NCBI RefSeq assembly: GCF_007655005.1
Contig: NZ_SZVW01000014.1
Span: 62,001-126,000, forward strand
Length of the DNA: 64,000 nt
DNA from: Streptomyces tibetensis
Lineage (GTDB): Bacteria > Actinomycetota > Actinomycetes > Streptomycetales > Streptomycetaceae
Reading direction: 5' to 3'
The position numbers and the translations under genes were made by a program. Each line of letters opens with the position of its first letter. Position 1 is the stretch's first letter. The notes below the pieces were generated by a model that had not been told where the DNA came from, searched no databases, and worked only from the letters and a program-made list of their open reading frames with translations. Below, one piece after another: positions 34,037 through 42,391 of the stretch.

Positions 34037-35476
34037 TCACCCGGTCGCGGCGTGCGCCATCAGCCGCACGCCCTCGGCGACCCGGGCGGGCGGCACATGG
34101 GCGTAGCCGAGGACCAGCCGAACCTCCCCGGCCGCCCCGGGCCCGGTCGGCGCGTGGGCGTAGGCCGAGAGCGGGCGCACCGCCACCCCCGCCTCCGCCA
34201 TGCGCGTGAGGAACCGCTCCTCGGGCCCGTACCGCCGAGGCAGAGTGGCGATCACGTGCAGGCCCGCGGCGATCCCGGACACCTCCGCTCCGGGGAAGCG
34301 GGCGTCCAGGGCCGCGACCAGCGCGTCGCGCCGTTCGCGGTAGGCGCGCTGGCAGCGGCGCAGCTGGCGGTCGTAGTCGCCGCGCTCCAGGAAGCGGGCG
34401 AACACCGCCTGGTCGAGGGCCGGGTGGCCGAGATCCATCGTGCGCTTGCGTTCGACAACCTCCTCCGTCCAGGACTCCGGCACCAGCAGCCAGCCCAGTC
34501 GCAGGCCCGGCGCGAGGGACTTGCTGACCGAGCCCGTGTAGGCCACGTGGTCCGGGTCGAGGCCCTGGAGCGCCCCGACGGGGGCACGGTCGTAGCGGAA
34601 GTCGCCGTCGTAGTCGTCCTCCAGCACGATGCCGTCCACGGATCGCGCCCAGTCCAGCAGTTCGGCGCGCCGCCGGGCCGAACAGGCGATGCCGGTGGGG
34701 AACTGGTGGGCCGGGGTCGTCACCACGGCCCGTACGCCGGACGCCCGAAGCGGCTCCAGGGCGACGCCCTCGTCGTCCAACGGCAGCGGCACGGCGGCGA
34801 CCCCGGCCGACGCGTACAGCGCGTCGTGCTGGGGACTGCCCGGGTCCTCCACGCCGACGGTGCGCATCCCGCGCGCGTGCAGCGCGAAGCCGAGCAGCGC
34901 CGTCGCCTGGGCGACGCCCGAGACGACCACGATCCGCTCGGGGTCGGCCACCACGCCCCGTCGCCTGGCGAGCAGTTCGGCCAGCGCGGTACGCAGTCTC
35001 GGCAGCCCCCGCGGATCGGGGTAGCCCAGGTCCCGGTGCGGAAGTTCCGCGAGCACGGCGCGCTGCGCGGCGGCCCAGGCCGCGCGCGGGAACAGCGCGA
35101 GGTCCGGTGTCCCGGGCACGAAGTCCGCCCGGGCGCCGGGCGAGCGCGGAGCGAGATCGCGCGCCCGCGGCCGCGCGGCCCGTACGGCCGCGCCCACCCA
35201 TGTTCCGGCGCCCCGGCCGCTGCGCAGATACCCCTCGGCCGTCAGCTGCCCGTACGCCTCCGTGACCAGCCCGCGTGACACTCCCAGGTCCGCCGCGAGG
35301 TCCCGGCTCGACGGCAGCCGGGTGCCCGGCGCGAGGCGGCCCGAGCGGACCGCCTCGCGCAGTGCGGCCTGCAGGGAACGGCCACGCGTGCGTGCCGGGG
35401 CCGAAGCGGCCGGGAGCAGCAGCTCCCAGGCGGCGGACGCCGCACCTCCACCCGGGTTCCTCCGCGTCGGCCTCAT
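34037..35476 (-). CDS. MocR/PdxR-type regulator (GntR HTH fused to aminotransferase fold)
   Basis: This 479-residue protein has a GntR winged HTH at about residues 30-100 (ALREAVRSGRLAPGTRLPSSR, DLGVSRGLVTEAYGQL) and a fold-type-I aminotransferase domain from about 130. The PLP lysine is in YTGSVSKSLAPGLRLGW, and EDDYDGDFRYDR is the conserved Asp/Tyr block. Members sense PLP or amino compounds and often control vitamin B6 or GABA genes; no target is adjacent. The gene ends 153 bp before the divergent phoD start and has a hydrolase gene close downstream of its 5' side. Confidence 0.92.
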   Translation of the reverse strand: MRPTRRNPGGGAASAAWELLLPAASAPARTRGRSLQAALREAVRSGRLAPGTRLPSSRDLAADLGVSRGLVTEAYGQLTAEGYLRSGRGAGTWVGAAVRAARPRARDLAPRSPGARADFVPGTPDLALFPRAAWAAAQRAVLAELPHRDLGYPDPRGLPRLRTALAELLARRRGVVADPERIVVVSGVAQATALLGFALHARGMRTVGVEDPGSPQHDALYASAGVAAVPLPLDDEGVALEPLRASGVRAVVTTPAHQFPTGIACSARRRAELLDWARSVDGIVLEDDYDGDFRYDRAPVGALQGLDPDHVAYTGSVSKSLAPGLRLGWLLVPESWTEEVVERKRTMDLGHPALDQAVFARFLERGDYDRQLRRCQRAYRERRDALVAALDARFPGAEVSGIAAGLHVIATLPRRYGPEERFLTRMAEAGVAVRPLSAYAHAPTGPGAAGEVRLVLGYAHVPPARVAEGVRLMAHAATG

Positions 35477-35516
35477 GAGGGGAGACCTCAGGGGCTCCGC
35501 AGCCCTCCTCGCGGAG

Positions 35517-36347
35517 TCAGCGGCTGCCGTCGAGCACCACCCGGGCCACCAGCGCCGGATCGTCGTTCATCGGGACGTGCCCGCAACCGGGCAGCCGCAC
35601 CAGCCGGGCCCCGGGTATGACGCTCTTGGCGCGCACGCCCTGGCGGGGGATGAGCAGCCGGTCCCGGTTGCCCCAGGCCAGGGTGACCGGTGTCCCCACG
35701 ATGTCGTCGGTGAACTGCACCGTCCGGCCGGAGCGCAGCGTCTCGGAGAACCCCTGGGCGCGGGCCAGGGCGAGCGTCTCGGCGACCACGGCCTCGGGTG
35801 AACGGCGGCCCGGGCGGGCGTAGATGGTGCTCGTCAGCAGGGTGCGGCCGAGGGCCGGGCGGGCCAGCCGCTCCACCAGGGGCGGCGGCATCCGCCGGGC
35901 GATCTGCCGCATCGCCGTCAGCACGGTGAAGGCGTAGCGGCGCTCGGCGTCGTTCCAGAACCCGGCGGGGGACAGGGCGGTGACGGAGCGGACGAGCTGC
36001 GCCCGGGCCAGGTCCAGTGCCAGCAGACCGCCCAGCGAGTTGCCCGCCACGTGCGGCCGGTCGATCTCCAGGGCCCCGAAGAGGGCCGTCAGGACCGTGC
36101 TCATCGTGGGCAGGTCGTGTGCCATGCCGTCCGGGAGCGCCGGCGACTCACCGCAGCCCGGCAGGTCCACGGCGATCACGTCGCGTTCGGCCGCCAGCGC
36201 CGGGATCACCGGGTCCCACACCTGCCGGTGGTGGCCGATGCCGTGCAGCAGGAGCAGCGGTTCGCCGCTGCCCCGGCGCGTGTAGGACAGGGTCACGCTC
36301 TGCTCGCCCTGCGCGGAGGCGACTGTGAAGGAGACGGTGGCGGACAT
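35517..36347 (-). CDS. alpha/beta-fold hydrolase
   Basis: This 276-residue hydrolase has the oxyanion region LLLLHGIGHHRQVWDPVI near residues 32-49, the nucleophile elbow AGNSLGGLLALDLA with catalytic Ser near residue 101, and the late histidine in LPGCGHVPMNDDP near 260, so the catalytic triad looks complete. The substrate is unknown. I chose the ATG at 36347, with AGGAG upstream. It runs in the same direction as the MocR gene 40 bp downstream, so the two may be cotranscribed. Confidence 0.88.
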   Translation of the reverse strand: MSATVSFTVASAQGEQSVTLSYTRRGSGEPLLLLHGIGHHRQVWDPVIPALAAERDVIAVDLPGCGESPALPDGMAHDLPTMSTVLTALFGALEIDRPHVAGNSLGGLLALDLARAQLVRSVTALSPAGFWNDAERRYAFTVLTAMRQIARRMPPPLVERLARPALGRTLLTSTIYARPGRRSPEAVVAETLALARAQGFSETLRSGRTVQFTDDIVGTPVTLAWGNRDRLLIPRQGVRAKSVIPGARLVRLPGCGHVPMNDDPALVARVVLDGSR

Positions 36348-36454
36348 GGGGTGCTCCTCGGCTGTACTCGCTGACGGACGCCGTAGACAGCTTGTCAGCA
36401 ATTGCTACCGGCGGGTAGCCCCATGGGTGCGCCACCTTCGCGGCGTCGGCCCGT

Positions 36455-37108
36455 TCACCGCGACCGGCGCACCTCCAGGTTGAACTCGCCGTGCCCGAAC
36501 TTCTGGAACAGTCCGACCCACAGGGGCAGCCACATCTCCACCGCGCGGGCCGCCCGGATGCCGCCGAGGTCCAGCACCCGCTCCGCCGGCCAGCCGAACT
36601 CCCCGAGCAGCGCCGTCACCTGCTCCCTGGCACCCGGGTCGTCCCCGCAGACGAAGACGTGGTGCTCGCCCGGCACGCTGCCCGGATCCACCATCACCCG
36701 GCAGTTGACCGTGTTGAGCGACTTCACCACGCGCGCGTGCGGAAAGGCCCGCTGGATCTGCTCGCCCACGCTGTCCGACTCGACGGGGGACAGCCGCAGC
36801 TCGCCCTCCTCGAAAGCCAGCGGATTGGACACGTCCACGACGACCTTGCCGTCGATGTTCTGCGCGCCCGCCGCCTCCAGTGCGGCCAGTGCCACCCGGC
36901 CGCCGACCGCGTTGACCAGGACCTCCCCGAACTCCGCCGCCTGCGCGAACGTCCCCGCGCCCGCCCGGGGGCCCGCGGCGGCGGCCCACTGCACGGCCGC
37001 CGTGTTGTCCGGCGTGCGCGAGCCGAGCCGCACCTCGTGCCCCAGCCCCACCAGCCGTCCGCCGAGCGTGCGCCCGACCTGTCCCGTGCCCAGCACCCCG
37101 TACCGCAT
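36455..37108 (-). CDS. NADPH-dependent F420 reductase-like NAD(P)-binding protein
   Basis: This 217-residue protein begins with the dinucleotide-binding MRYGVLGTGQVGRTLGGRL and continues with LGSRTPDN, VVDVSNPL and VVKSLNTVN, as in the F420H2:NADP oxidoreductase-like family. A related oxidoreductase role is possible, and the true substrate is not known. I chose the ATG at 37108 just before the GxGxxG motif. It is divergent from the ECF41-like sigma gene 109 bp away. ECF41 sigma factors usually neighbour an oxidoreductase-type gene that they control, so this may be that partner. Confidence 0.85.
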   Translation of the reverse strand: MRYGVLGTGQVGRTLGGRLVGLGHEVRLGSRTPDNTAAVQWAAAAGPRAGAGTFAQAAEFGEVLVNAVGGRVALAALEAAGAQNIDGKVVVDVSNPLAFEEGELRLSPVESDSVGEQIQRAFPHARVVKSLNTVNCRVMVDPGSVPGEHHVFVCGDDPGAREQVTALLGEFGWPAERVLDLGGIRAARAVEMWLPLWVGLFQKFGHGEFNLEVRRSR

Positions 37109-37217
37109 CGCCACCTCCGCAGCCGTACCGCCGATCACCGGTGTCCTGTCGGCCATTCTGTCCGGGAAGTGACGATTCCGCCTGGACAGGGCCGCAGGGG
37201 TGGGCTGGGATGGAGAC

Positions 37218-38102
37218 GTGACCACCGAGACCCCGACCGACGTCTTCGAAGCACACCGCCCCGTCCTGCTGGGCGTCGCCTACCGGATGCTGGGGCGCGT
37301 GGCCGACGCGGAGGACGTGGTCCAGGAGGCCTGGCTGCGCTGGTCCGGCAGTGACCGCGGCGACGTGCGCGAGCCGCGCGGCTACCTCGTACGGATCACG
37401 ACCCGCCTGGCCATCGACCGGCTCCGCCGGATCAAGGCCCGCGGCGAGACGTACGTCGGCCCCTGGCTGCCCGAGCCGTACGTCACCGACTTCGGCGACA
37501 CCGTGCCGGACACCGCCGAGCGGGCCGTGCTCGCCGACTCCGTCTCCCTCGCCGTGCTCGTGGTGCTGGAGTCGCTGTCACCGCTGGAGCGGGCCGTGTT
37601 CGTGCTGCGCGAGGCCTTCGGCTTCCCCCACGCCGACATCGCCACCATGCTCGACCGCGGCGAACCGGCGGTGCGCCGGCTGGCCGGGCGGGCCCGCAAG
37701 CACGTCGAGGAGCGGCGCCCGCGCTACGAGGTCGACCCCGCCGAGCGCCGCGACCTCACCGAGCGGTTCCTCGCCGCGGCGGCAGGCGGCGACCTCGAAG
37801 GCCTGATGGCGCTGCTCGCCCCGGAGGTCCGGCTCGTCGGCGACAGCGGCGGCAAGTCGCGGGCGCCGCTGCGGGTCCTGCAGACCGCCGACAAGGTGGG
37901 CCGCTTCCTCGTCGGCGCCGCGCGGAAGAGCCTGCCCGGCCTGTCCGTGCGCTTCCTGGAGCTCAACGGCGGCCCGGCCGCGCTGATCCTCTCCGGCGGC
38001 AGGCCCGACTCCGTCTTCCAGATCGATGTCGCCGAGGGCCGCGTCCAGTCCGTCTACATCATCCGAAACCCCGACAAGCTACGGTCCCTGACGGCCTTTT
38101 AG
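37218..38102 (+). CDS. ECF41-like (SigJ-type) sigma factor
   Basis: This 294-residue ECF sigma factor has region 2 near residues 8-75 (GVAYRMLGRVADAEDVVQEAWLRW), region 4 near 105-160 (LSPLERAVFVLREAFGF), and a C-terminal SnoaL-like extension with GDSGGKSRA and the ending NPDKLRSL. ECF41 members have DGGGK and NPDKL motifs in this place. Their extension replaces a separate anti-sigma factor and tunes activity. I prefer the GTG at 37218, with GGAG upstream, over the GTG at 37200. Confidence 0.9.
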   Translation: MTTETPTDVFEAHRPVLLGVAYRMLGRVADAEDVVQEAWLRWSGSDRGDVREPRGYLVRITTRLAIDRLRRIKARGETYVGPWLPEPYVTDFGDTVPDTAERAVLADSVSLAVLVVLESLSPLERAVFVLREAFGFPHADIATMLDRGEPAVRRLAGRARKHVEERRPRYEVDPAERRDLTERFLAAAAGGDLEGLMALLAPEVRLVGDSGGKSRAPLRVLQTADKVGRFLVGAARKSLPGLSVRFLELNGGPAALILSGGRPDSVFQIDVAEGRVQSVYIIRNPDKLRSLTAF

Positions 38103-38161
38103 GCGCTTCGTCGGGGCCTGTCCACGGCCCTTCATGAACGCCCCGTGAACGTTCCCGGCCA

Positions 38162-38196
38162 TTGGTCTTGACCAAGAATCAGGGCCGCCCTATGGT
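38162..38196 (+). promoter_or_regulatory. promoter TTGACC-17-TATGGT with overlapping inverted repeat TTGGTC-TT-GACCAA
   Basis: The -35 TTGACC at 38168-38173 and the -10 TATGGT at 38191-38196 are 17 bases apart, a good housekeeping promoter. The inverted repeat at 38162-38175 covers the -35 and resembles the TGGTCTAGACCA sites bound by GntR/HutC-type regulators such as DasR. The GntR gene itself starts at 38272, so autorepression is likely. Confidence 0.65.
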
Positions 38197-38271
38197 CGCA
38201 GAGAAGTGCAACAACCTTTAATAAACAAGGGCGAGAAAAGGCCGCCGACCACGGCGATTGCGGAGGACAGG

Positions 38272-39033
38272 GTGGGGACCACGCAGCTGGAATCGGTGCA
38301 GGAACCGAAGTACTGGCATCTCAAGACCGTGCTGAGTGAGGCGCTCGACTCGGAGTTCTCGGTCGGCGAGATCCTGCCCAACGAGCGCGACCTCGCGGCC
38401 CGCTTCGGTGTCGCCCGCGCCACGCTCCGCCAGGCCCTGGAGCAACTCGAACTCGAAGGCAGGCTGCAGCGGCGCCGCGGCGTCGGTACGACCGTCGCGC
38501 CGCCGCGCATGGGCGTCTCCCTCGGCACCGGCCCGCACACCTGGCCGGGCGGCCCCGAGGACGCCTGGCAGCCCGCCGACTGCACGGCGGCCGCGCCGCC
38601 GGCGAGCGTCGCCGACGTGCTGGAGGCCGGCCGGGGCGAGCCCGTGCACATCGTGCGGCGCTCCCGCGTCTCGCACGGCCGGCCGGTGGCCTCGGAGCTG
38701 CTGTACGTCCCGCAGCCCTCGGTGCCCGAGCTCTCCGGCATCGACGCGCCGTCCGGAGCGGCACGCGCGCGTGCGGTGCTGCGGGAACTGCAGCGGCTGG
38801 AGCTGGAGCGGCGGGAGAACGCGGTGGAGCTCGGCTCCGCCGGGGCCGAGGAGGCGAAGGAGCTGGACCGGCTGCCCGGGGCGCCGGTGCTTGTCGTCAC
38901 GACCCGCTTCATCGCCCTGGGGCGTACGGCTGCGCTGTCCGTGGCGACCTATCGCGCTGACACGTGCCGACTGACCTTCGGCGACTCGGGGAGCGTGGAG
39001 ATCCACGACGGGCCTCAGCGGAAGGCGTCCTGA
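38272..39033 (+). CDS. GntR/HutC-family regulator
   Basis: This 254-residue regulator has a GntR HTH at about residues 15-75 (FSVGEILPNERDLAARFGVA, LRQALEQLELEGRLQRRRGVGT) and a C-terminal UTRA ligand domain (VHIVRRSRVSHGRPVASELLYVP...). UTRA domains often bind sugar phosphates or amino sugars. I chose the GTG at 38272, with GGAGGACAG upstream, rather than the ATG at 38206. It converges on a ROK gene across a duplicated 91-bp unit. Confidence 0.88.
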   Translation: MGTTQLESVQEPKYWHLKTVLSEALDSEFSVGEILPNERDLAARFGVARATLRQALEQLELEGRLQRRRGVGTTVAPPRMGVSLGTGPHTWPGGPEDAWQPADCTAAAPPASVADVLEAGRGEPVHIVRRSRVSHGRPVASELLYVPQPSVPELSGIDAPSGAARARAVLRELQRLELERRENAVELGSAGAEEAKELDRLPGAPVLVVTTRFIALGRTAALSVATYRADTCRLTFGDSGSVEIHDGPQRKAS

Positions 39034-39039
39034 GCTTCG

Positions 39040-39221
39040 CGCCGCGGGGGTGCGGTGCGTCGGGGGCCGCGCGTTCGGTGTGGTTGATCGTGCAGTTCCC
39101 CGCGCCCCTGAAGAGGGCGTTGCTCCACCGCGTCGCGGGGGTGTGGTGCGTCGGGGGCCGCGCGTTCGTTGTGGTTGATCGTGCAGTTCCCCGCGCCCCT
39201 AAAAAGGGCGTTGTTCCACCG
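39040..39221. repeat. two tandem 91-bp units including the ROK-gene 3' end
   Basis: Unit A (39040-39130) and unit B (39131-39221) are about 90% alike. Unit B holds the last codons and the TAG (39199-39201) of the ROK gene, and unit A carries the same gene-end sequence in decayed form. Both contain the dispersed core GTTCCCCGCGCCCCT (complement GGGGCGCGGGGAAC). It fills the gap to the convergent GntR gene. Confidence 0.8.
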
Positions 39222-40347
39222 TGAACAACTGCTCCTCCACGCGGTCCAGGGCCAGGCGTAGGGCGCCTGTCGCGACGGCTGCGTCTCCCAGGGCGGAGAG
39301 GGTGACCTCCGGGGGGCGCAGGCAGTAGCGGGCGAGTTCCTCGCGCAGGGGGGTCAGGACGCCGTCCAGGCCCGCCGCCCAGCCGCCGATGACGACCAGC
39401 TCGGGGTCCAGGGCGAGGACGAGGGCCGCCACGTCGTGGACCAGGCGCTGGATGAAGCGGTCGACGGCCGCGCGGGCCCGCCGGTCGCCCTCGCGTGCCT
39501 GCGCGAAGACCGCGGCGACGGCCTGCTCGTCGAGCGGGTGGAGAGGCTCGTCCGTGGTGGACAGGAGCGTCTCGGGCGTCACCCCCCGGCCCAGCAGATG
39601 CAGCGCCCCGATCTCGCCGGCCGCCCCGCCGTAGCCCCGGTGCAGCCGCCCCCCGATCAGCGAACCGGCACCCGGGCTGAGCCCCGCCAGCACGAAGACC
39701 ACGTCGTCCGACTCGGTGGCCGCGCCCTTCCAGTGCTCGGCGACGGCAGCGGCGTTGGCGTCGTTCTCGACCAGGACCGGGCACGTGAACGACCGGCCCA
39801 GCCGCTCGCCCAGCCGCAGCCCCGTCCACCCCGGCAGCGCCGTGCCGAGCCGCACCGTGCCGTCGGCCTCGACGATCCCGGGCGTCGCCACGCCCACGGC
39901 CCGCAGCGATCCGCGGGCGACCCCGGCCCGTCGCAGCAGCTCGGTGACCGCCCCGCGCAGCCGCTCCAGCCGCTCGTCTGCCTCCGCCGTCTCGGGCACG
40001 TCCTTCGCCTGGGCGCCGATCACCCGGCCGTCCAGGTCGGACAGCAGTGCCGCCACCCGATGCGCCCCGATCTCCAGCCCCATCAGATGCCCGGCCTCCG
40101 CCCGGAACCGGAACCGCCGCGCCGGACGCCCCTGCCGCCGGGCAGCACCCTCCTCGGCCGCCTTCTCGACGACCAGCCCGGCCTCGATGAGCCCCTCGAC
40201 CACACCCTCGACGGTCGGCCGGGACAGCCCCGTCACCCGGGTGATCTCGGTCAGCGTCGCGCAGTCCGTGGCACGCAGCGCGTGCAGCACCACCGCGGAG
40301 TTGATCCTTCGCAGCAGCGAGGGATCCCCGCCGGTCAGCCGCCCCAC
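39199..40347 (-). CDS. ROK-family transcriptional regulator
   Basis: This 382-residue NagC/XylR-type repressor has an N-terminal winged HTH, about residues 10-75 (LLRRINSAVVLHALRATDCATL, TGLSRPTVEGVVEGLIEAGLV), and a ROK fold with the sugar-binding-like ENDANAAAVAEHW and GYGGAAGEIGALHLL. The Cys cluster that binds zinc in typical ROK proteins (C-x-C-G-x2-G-C-x-E) is absent, so sugar phosphorylation is unlikely. I prefer the GTG at 40347, which has GGAGG eight bases upstream, over the start at 40404. No sugar operon is adjacent. Confidence 0.88.
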   Translation of the reverse strand: MGRLTGGDPSLLRRINSAVVLHALRATDCATLTEITRVTGLSRPTVEGVVEGLIEAGLVVEKAAEEGAARRQGRPARRFRFRAEAGHLMGLEIGAHRVAALLSDLDGRVIGAQAKDVPETAEADERLERLRGAVTELLRRAGVARGSLRAVGVATPGIVEADGTVRLGTALPGWTGLRLGERLGRSFTCPVLVENDANAAAVAEHWKGAATESDDVVFVLAGLSPGAGSLIGGRLHRGYGGAAGEIGALHLLGRGVTPETLLSTTDEPLHPLDEQAVAAVFAQAREGDRRARAAVDRFIQRLVHDVAALVLALDPELVVIGGWAAGLDGVLTPLREELARYCLRPPEVTLSALGDAAVATGALRLALDRVEEQLFTVEQRPF

Positions 40348-40436
40348 CGTCCGTCCTCCCAGGTCGTGCGCGTGTTGGCCGGATCGTACTTCGGTACGGC
40401 ACACCCCGGCGAGGGGCAGGCACCCGCCCCAGGCGG

Positions 40437-41099
40437 TCAGCCCGGCGCCACGAATCCCGACTCGTACGCCGCGATCACCGCCTGGGTGCGGTCCCGCGCC
40501 CCCAACTTCGCCAGCACTGAGCTGACATGCGACTTCACGGTCTCGGTCCCCACGACCAGCCGGGTGGCGATCTCCGCGTTCGACAGCCCCCGCGCCATCA
40601 GCCGCAGCACCTCGGCCTCCCGCTCGGTCAGCTGGGCCCGCTCCAGCACGGCCCTGGCCGCACGGTTCCCGCCGGCGTCGCCGTACTCGGCGGCGAGCTG
40701 CCGCACCGAGGCCGGGAACAGCAGCGACTCGCCCTCGGCGATCAGCCGCACCGCGTGCACGATCTCGGCGGGCCGGGCCCGCTTGAGCAGAAACCCGTCG
40801 GCGCCCGCCCGCAGCGCCTCGTACACGTACTCGTCGTTCTCGAAGGTCGTCACCACGAGGATCCTGGGCGGATCGTCTACCGTCCGCAGCAGCGCCCGGG
40901 TGGCCTCGATGCCGTCCAGCAGCGGCATCCGCACGTCCATGGCGACCACGTCCGGCCGCAGCCGCCGCACCAGCGGGATCACCGCCGCCCCGTCGGCGGC
41001 CTCCCCGACGACCTCGATGTCGGGCTGTGCCTCCAGCACGGCCCGCAGACCCGCGCGCACGAGGGGTTCGTCGTCGACGAGGAGAACGGTGACCGGCAT
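40437..41099 (-). CDS. NarL/LuxR-type response regulator
   Basis: This 220-residue regulator has a receiver domain (VTVLLVDDEPLVRAGLRAVLE, phosphorylation Asp near residue 54 in VVAMDVRMPLLDG, Lys in FLLKRARP near 105) and a LuxR HTH near 155-215 (LTEREAEVLRLMARGLSNAE, then VKSHVSSVLAKLGARDRTQAV). Its partner kinase lies 14 bp upstream in the same operon. The divergent ABC transporter at 42392-44040 is its likely target. Confidence 0.95.
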   Translation of the reverse strand: MPVTVLLVDDEPLVRAGLRAVLEAQPDIEVVGEAADGAAVIPLVRRLRPDVVAMDVRMPLLDGIEATRALLRTVDDPPRILVVTTFENDEYVYEALRAGADGFLLKRARPAEIVHAVRLIAEGESLLFPASVRQLAAEYGDAGGNRAARAVLERAQLTEREAEVLRLMARGLSNAEIATRLVVGTETVKSHVSSVLAKLGARDRTQAVIAAYESGFVAPG

Positions 41100-41113
41100 C
41101 CGGTCAGCCTAGA

Positions 41114-42283
41114 TCAACTCAGCGGCAGTTCGACATGGACCTGCCAGTCACCGTCGTCGGGGCCGGTCCGGGCGCGTCCGCCGAGCAGGGCCGCCCGCTC
41201 GCGTATGCCCCGCAGGCCACTGCCGCGTCCGGGGCCGGACACCGGCGCGGTCAGCGGGTTGCGTATGGCGAGGACGAGGGTGTCGCCGGTGACCTCGATG
41301 CGTACCTGTGCCGGGACCGCCCCCGCGTGCCGCAGCACATTGGTCAGTGCCTCCTGGAGGATCCGGTAGCCCTCCCGGGACACCGGCCCGGGCACCGTCT
41401 CCACCGGGCCTGTCACCTCGGCGTCGACCTTCGCCCCGGAGGCGCGGGCCGACTCCAGCAGCCGGTCCGCGTCCGCCAGGGTCGGTCTGCCGCTCACGGG
41501 CTTCTGCGACTCGCGCAGGACGCCCAGCACTCGCTCCAGGTCCTCCAACGCGGCCCGTCCGGTCTCCTCGATGGCGACCAGCGCCCGGTCGGTGAAGGCC
41601 GGATCGCCCGCCGCCCGGGCGGCGCCCGCCTGCACGACGGCGACCGTGAGCGCGTGCCCGATGGAGTCGTGCAACTCGCGGGCGATCCGCGTGCGTTCCA
41701 GCAGCTGCTCGGTGCGCTCCTCCAGTGCCGCCATCCGCTCGGCGGGGGACGGGCCGAGAAGCCGTTCGGCCAGCGCGGTGACGAAGTGACCCGACCACAC
41801 CACGACCAGGGCGAGGAGAACCAGCGGCACGGGGGCGAGCACTGCGTGCCACCAGTGGTTGCCCTCGACGGTCATGAATCCGTCGGCGGCGGGCCCATGG
41901 CCGAGTCCCGTCGTCAGCAAGTCCACCGCCAGCAGGGGCAACTGGACGGAGACGTGGGCCACCACCCAGCCGAGGCACAGTCGTGCCTCCAGCCATACCA
42001 CCGTCCGCCCGCGGTCGGCCCACGTGACCGACGGGGTGGTCACGATCTCCGGGCTTCCTGCGTCCTGCCGATGGCCGGTCAGCAGCAGCCTGGCCTGGAA
42101 ACCCTCCACGACCCGCGTGAGGGGCACGAGGCCCGCCATTGCGAGCAGCACGGCGGCCGTGATCTGGGTCCACCAGGCCTCCTGGATGAACAGCCACAAC
42201 GACGGCCACACGATGGCCACCACGATGTGCAGCCACCGCTTGTACGTGACGGCCCGCATGAACGGGCGCAGCATGCGGACCAT
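41114..42283 (-). CDS. NarL-type sensor histidine kinase
   Basis: This 389-residue membrane kinase has about four N-terminal helices with little extracellular sequence (WLHIVVAIVWPSLWLF..., MVTVEGN loop), so it probably senses in or at the membrane, as with antibiotic-sensing intramembrane kinases. The HisKA_3 motif RIARELHDSIGHALTVAV holds the phospho-accepting His near residue 208. The ATPase end has EALTNVLRHAGA and GSGLRGIRERAALLGG. I chose the ATG at 42283. It is cotranscribed with the response regulator gene. Confidence 0.92.
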   Translation of the reverse strand: MVRMLRPFMRAVTYKRWLHIVVAIVWPSLWLFIQEAWWTQITAAVLLAMAGLVPLTRVVEGFQARLLLTGHRQDAGSPEIVTTPSVTWADRGRTVVWLEARLCLGWVVAHVSVQLPLLAVDLLTTGLGHGPAADGFMTVEGNHWWHAVLAPVPLVLLALVVVWSGHFVTALAERLLGPSPAERMAALEERTEQLLERTRIARELHDSIGHALTVAVVQAGAARAAGDPAFTDRALVAIEETGRAALEDLERVLGVLRESQKPVSGRPTLADADRLLESARASGAKVDAEVTGPVETVPGPVSREGYRILQEALTNVLRHAGAVPAQVRIEVTGDTLVLAIRNPLTAPVSGPGRGSGLRGIRERAALLGGRARTGPDDGDWQVHVELPLS

Positions 42284-42315
42284 GGCGTCATCGTGCCAGC
42301 AGGCACCGACAGCGA

Positions 42316-42359
42316 GCCTCCCCCGCACGGGGGAGACGATCTCCACCACCGGGGGAGGC
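42316..42359. promoter_or_regulatory. nested inverted repeats between the kinase and ABC genes
   Basis: GCCTCCCCCG at 42316-42325 pairs with CGGGGGAGGC at 42350-42359. A second pairing, CTCCCCC-GCAC-GGGGGAG, shares the left arm. The two pairings compete, which could be an operator or an attenuator. It lies in the 108-bp divergent promoter region. Confidence 0.4.
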
Positions 42360-42391
42360 CCGCACCGCGGTCCGGCCGCGACGCTGCTGCC

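Noticed and set aside
32310-35201. 963-codon frame joining phoD with upstream sequence
   Set aside because: The upstream part lies in the wrong frame of the MocR gene. The Tat signal and GGAGG fix the phoD start at 33884.
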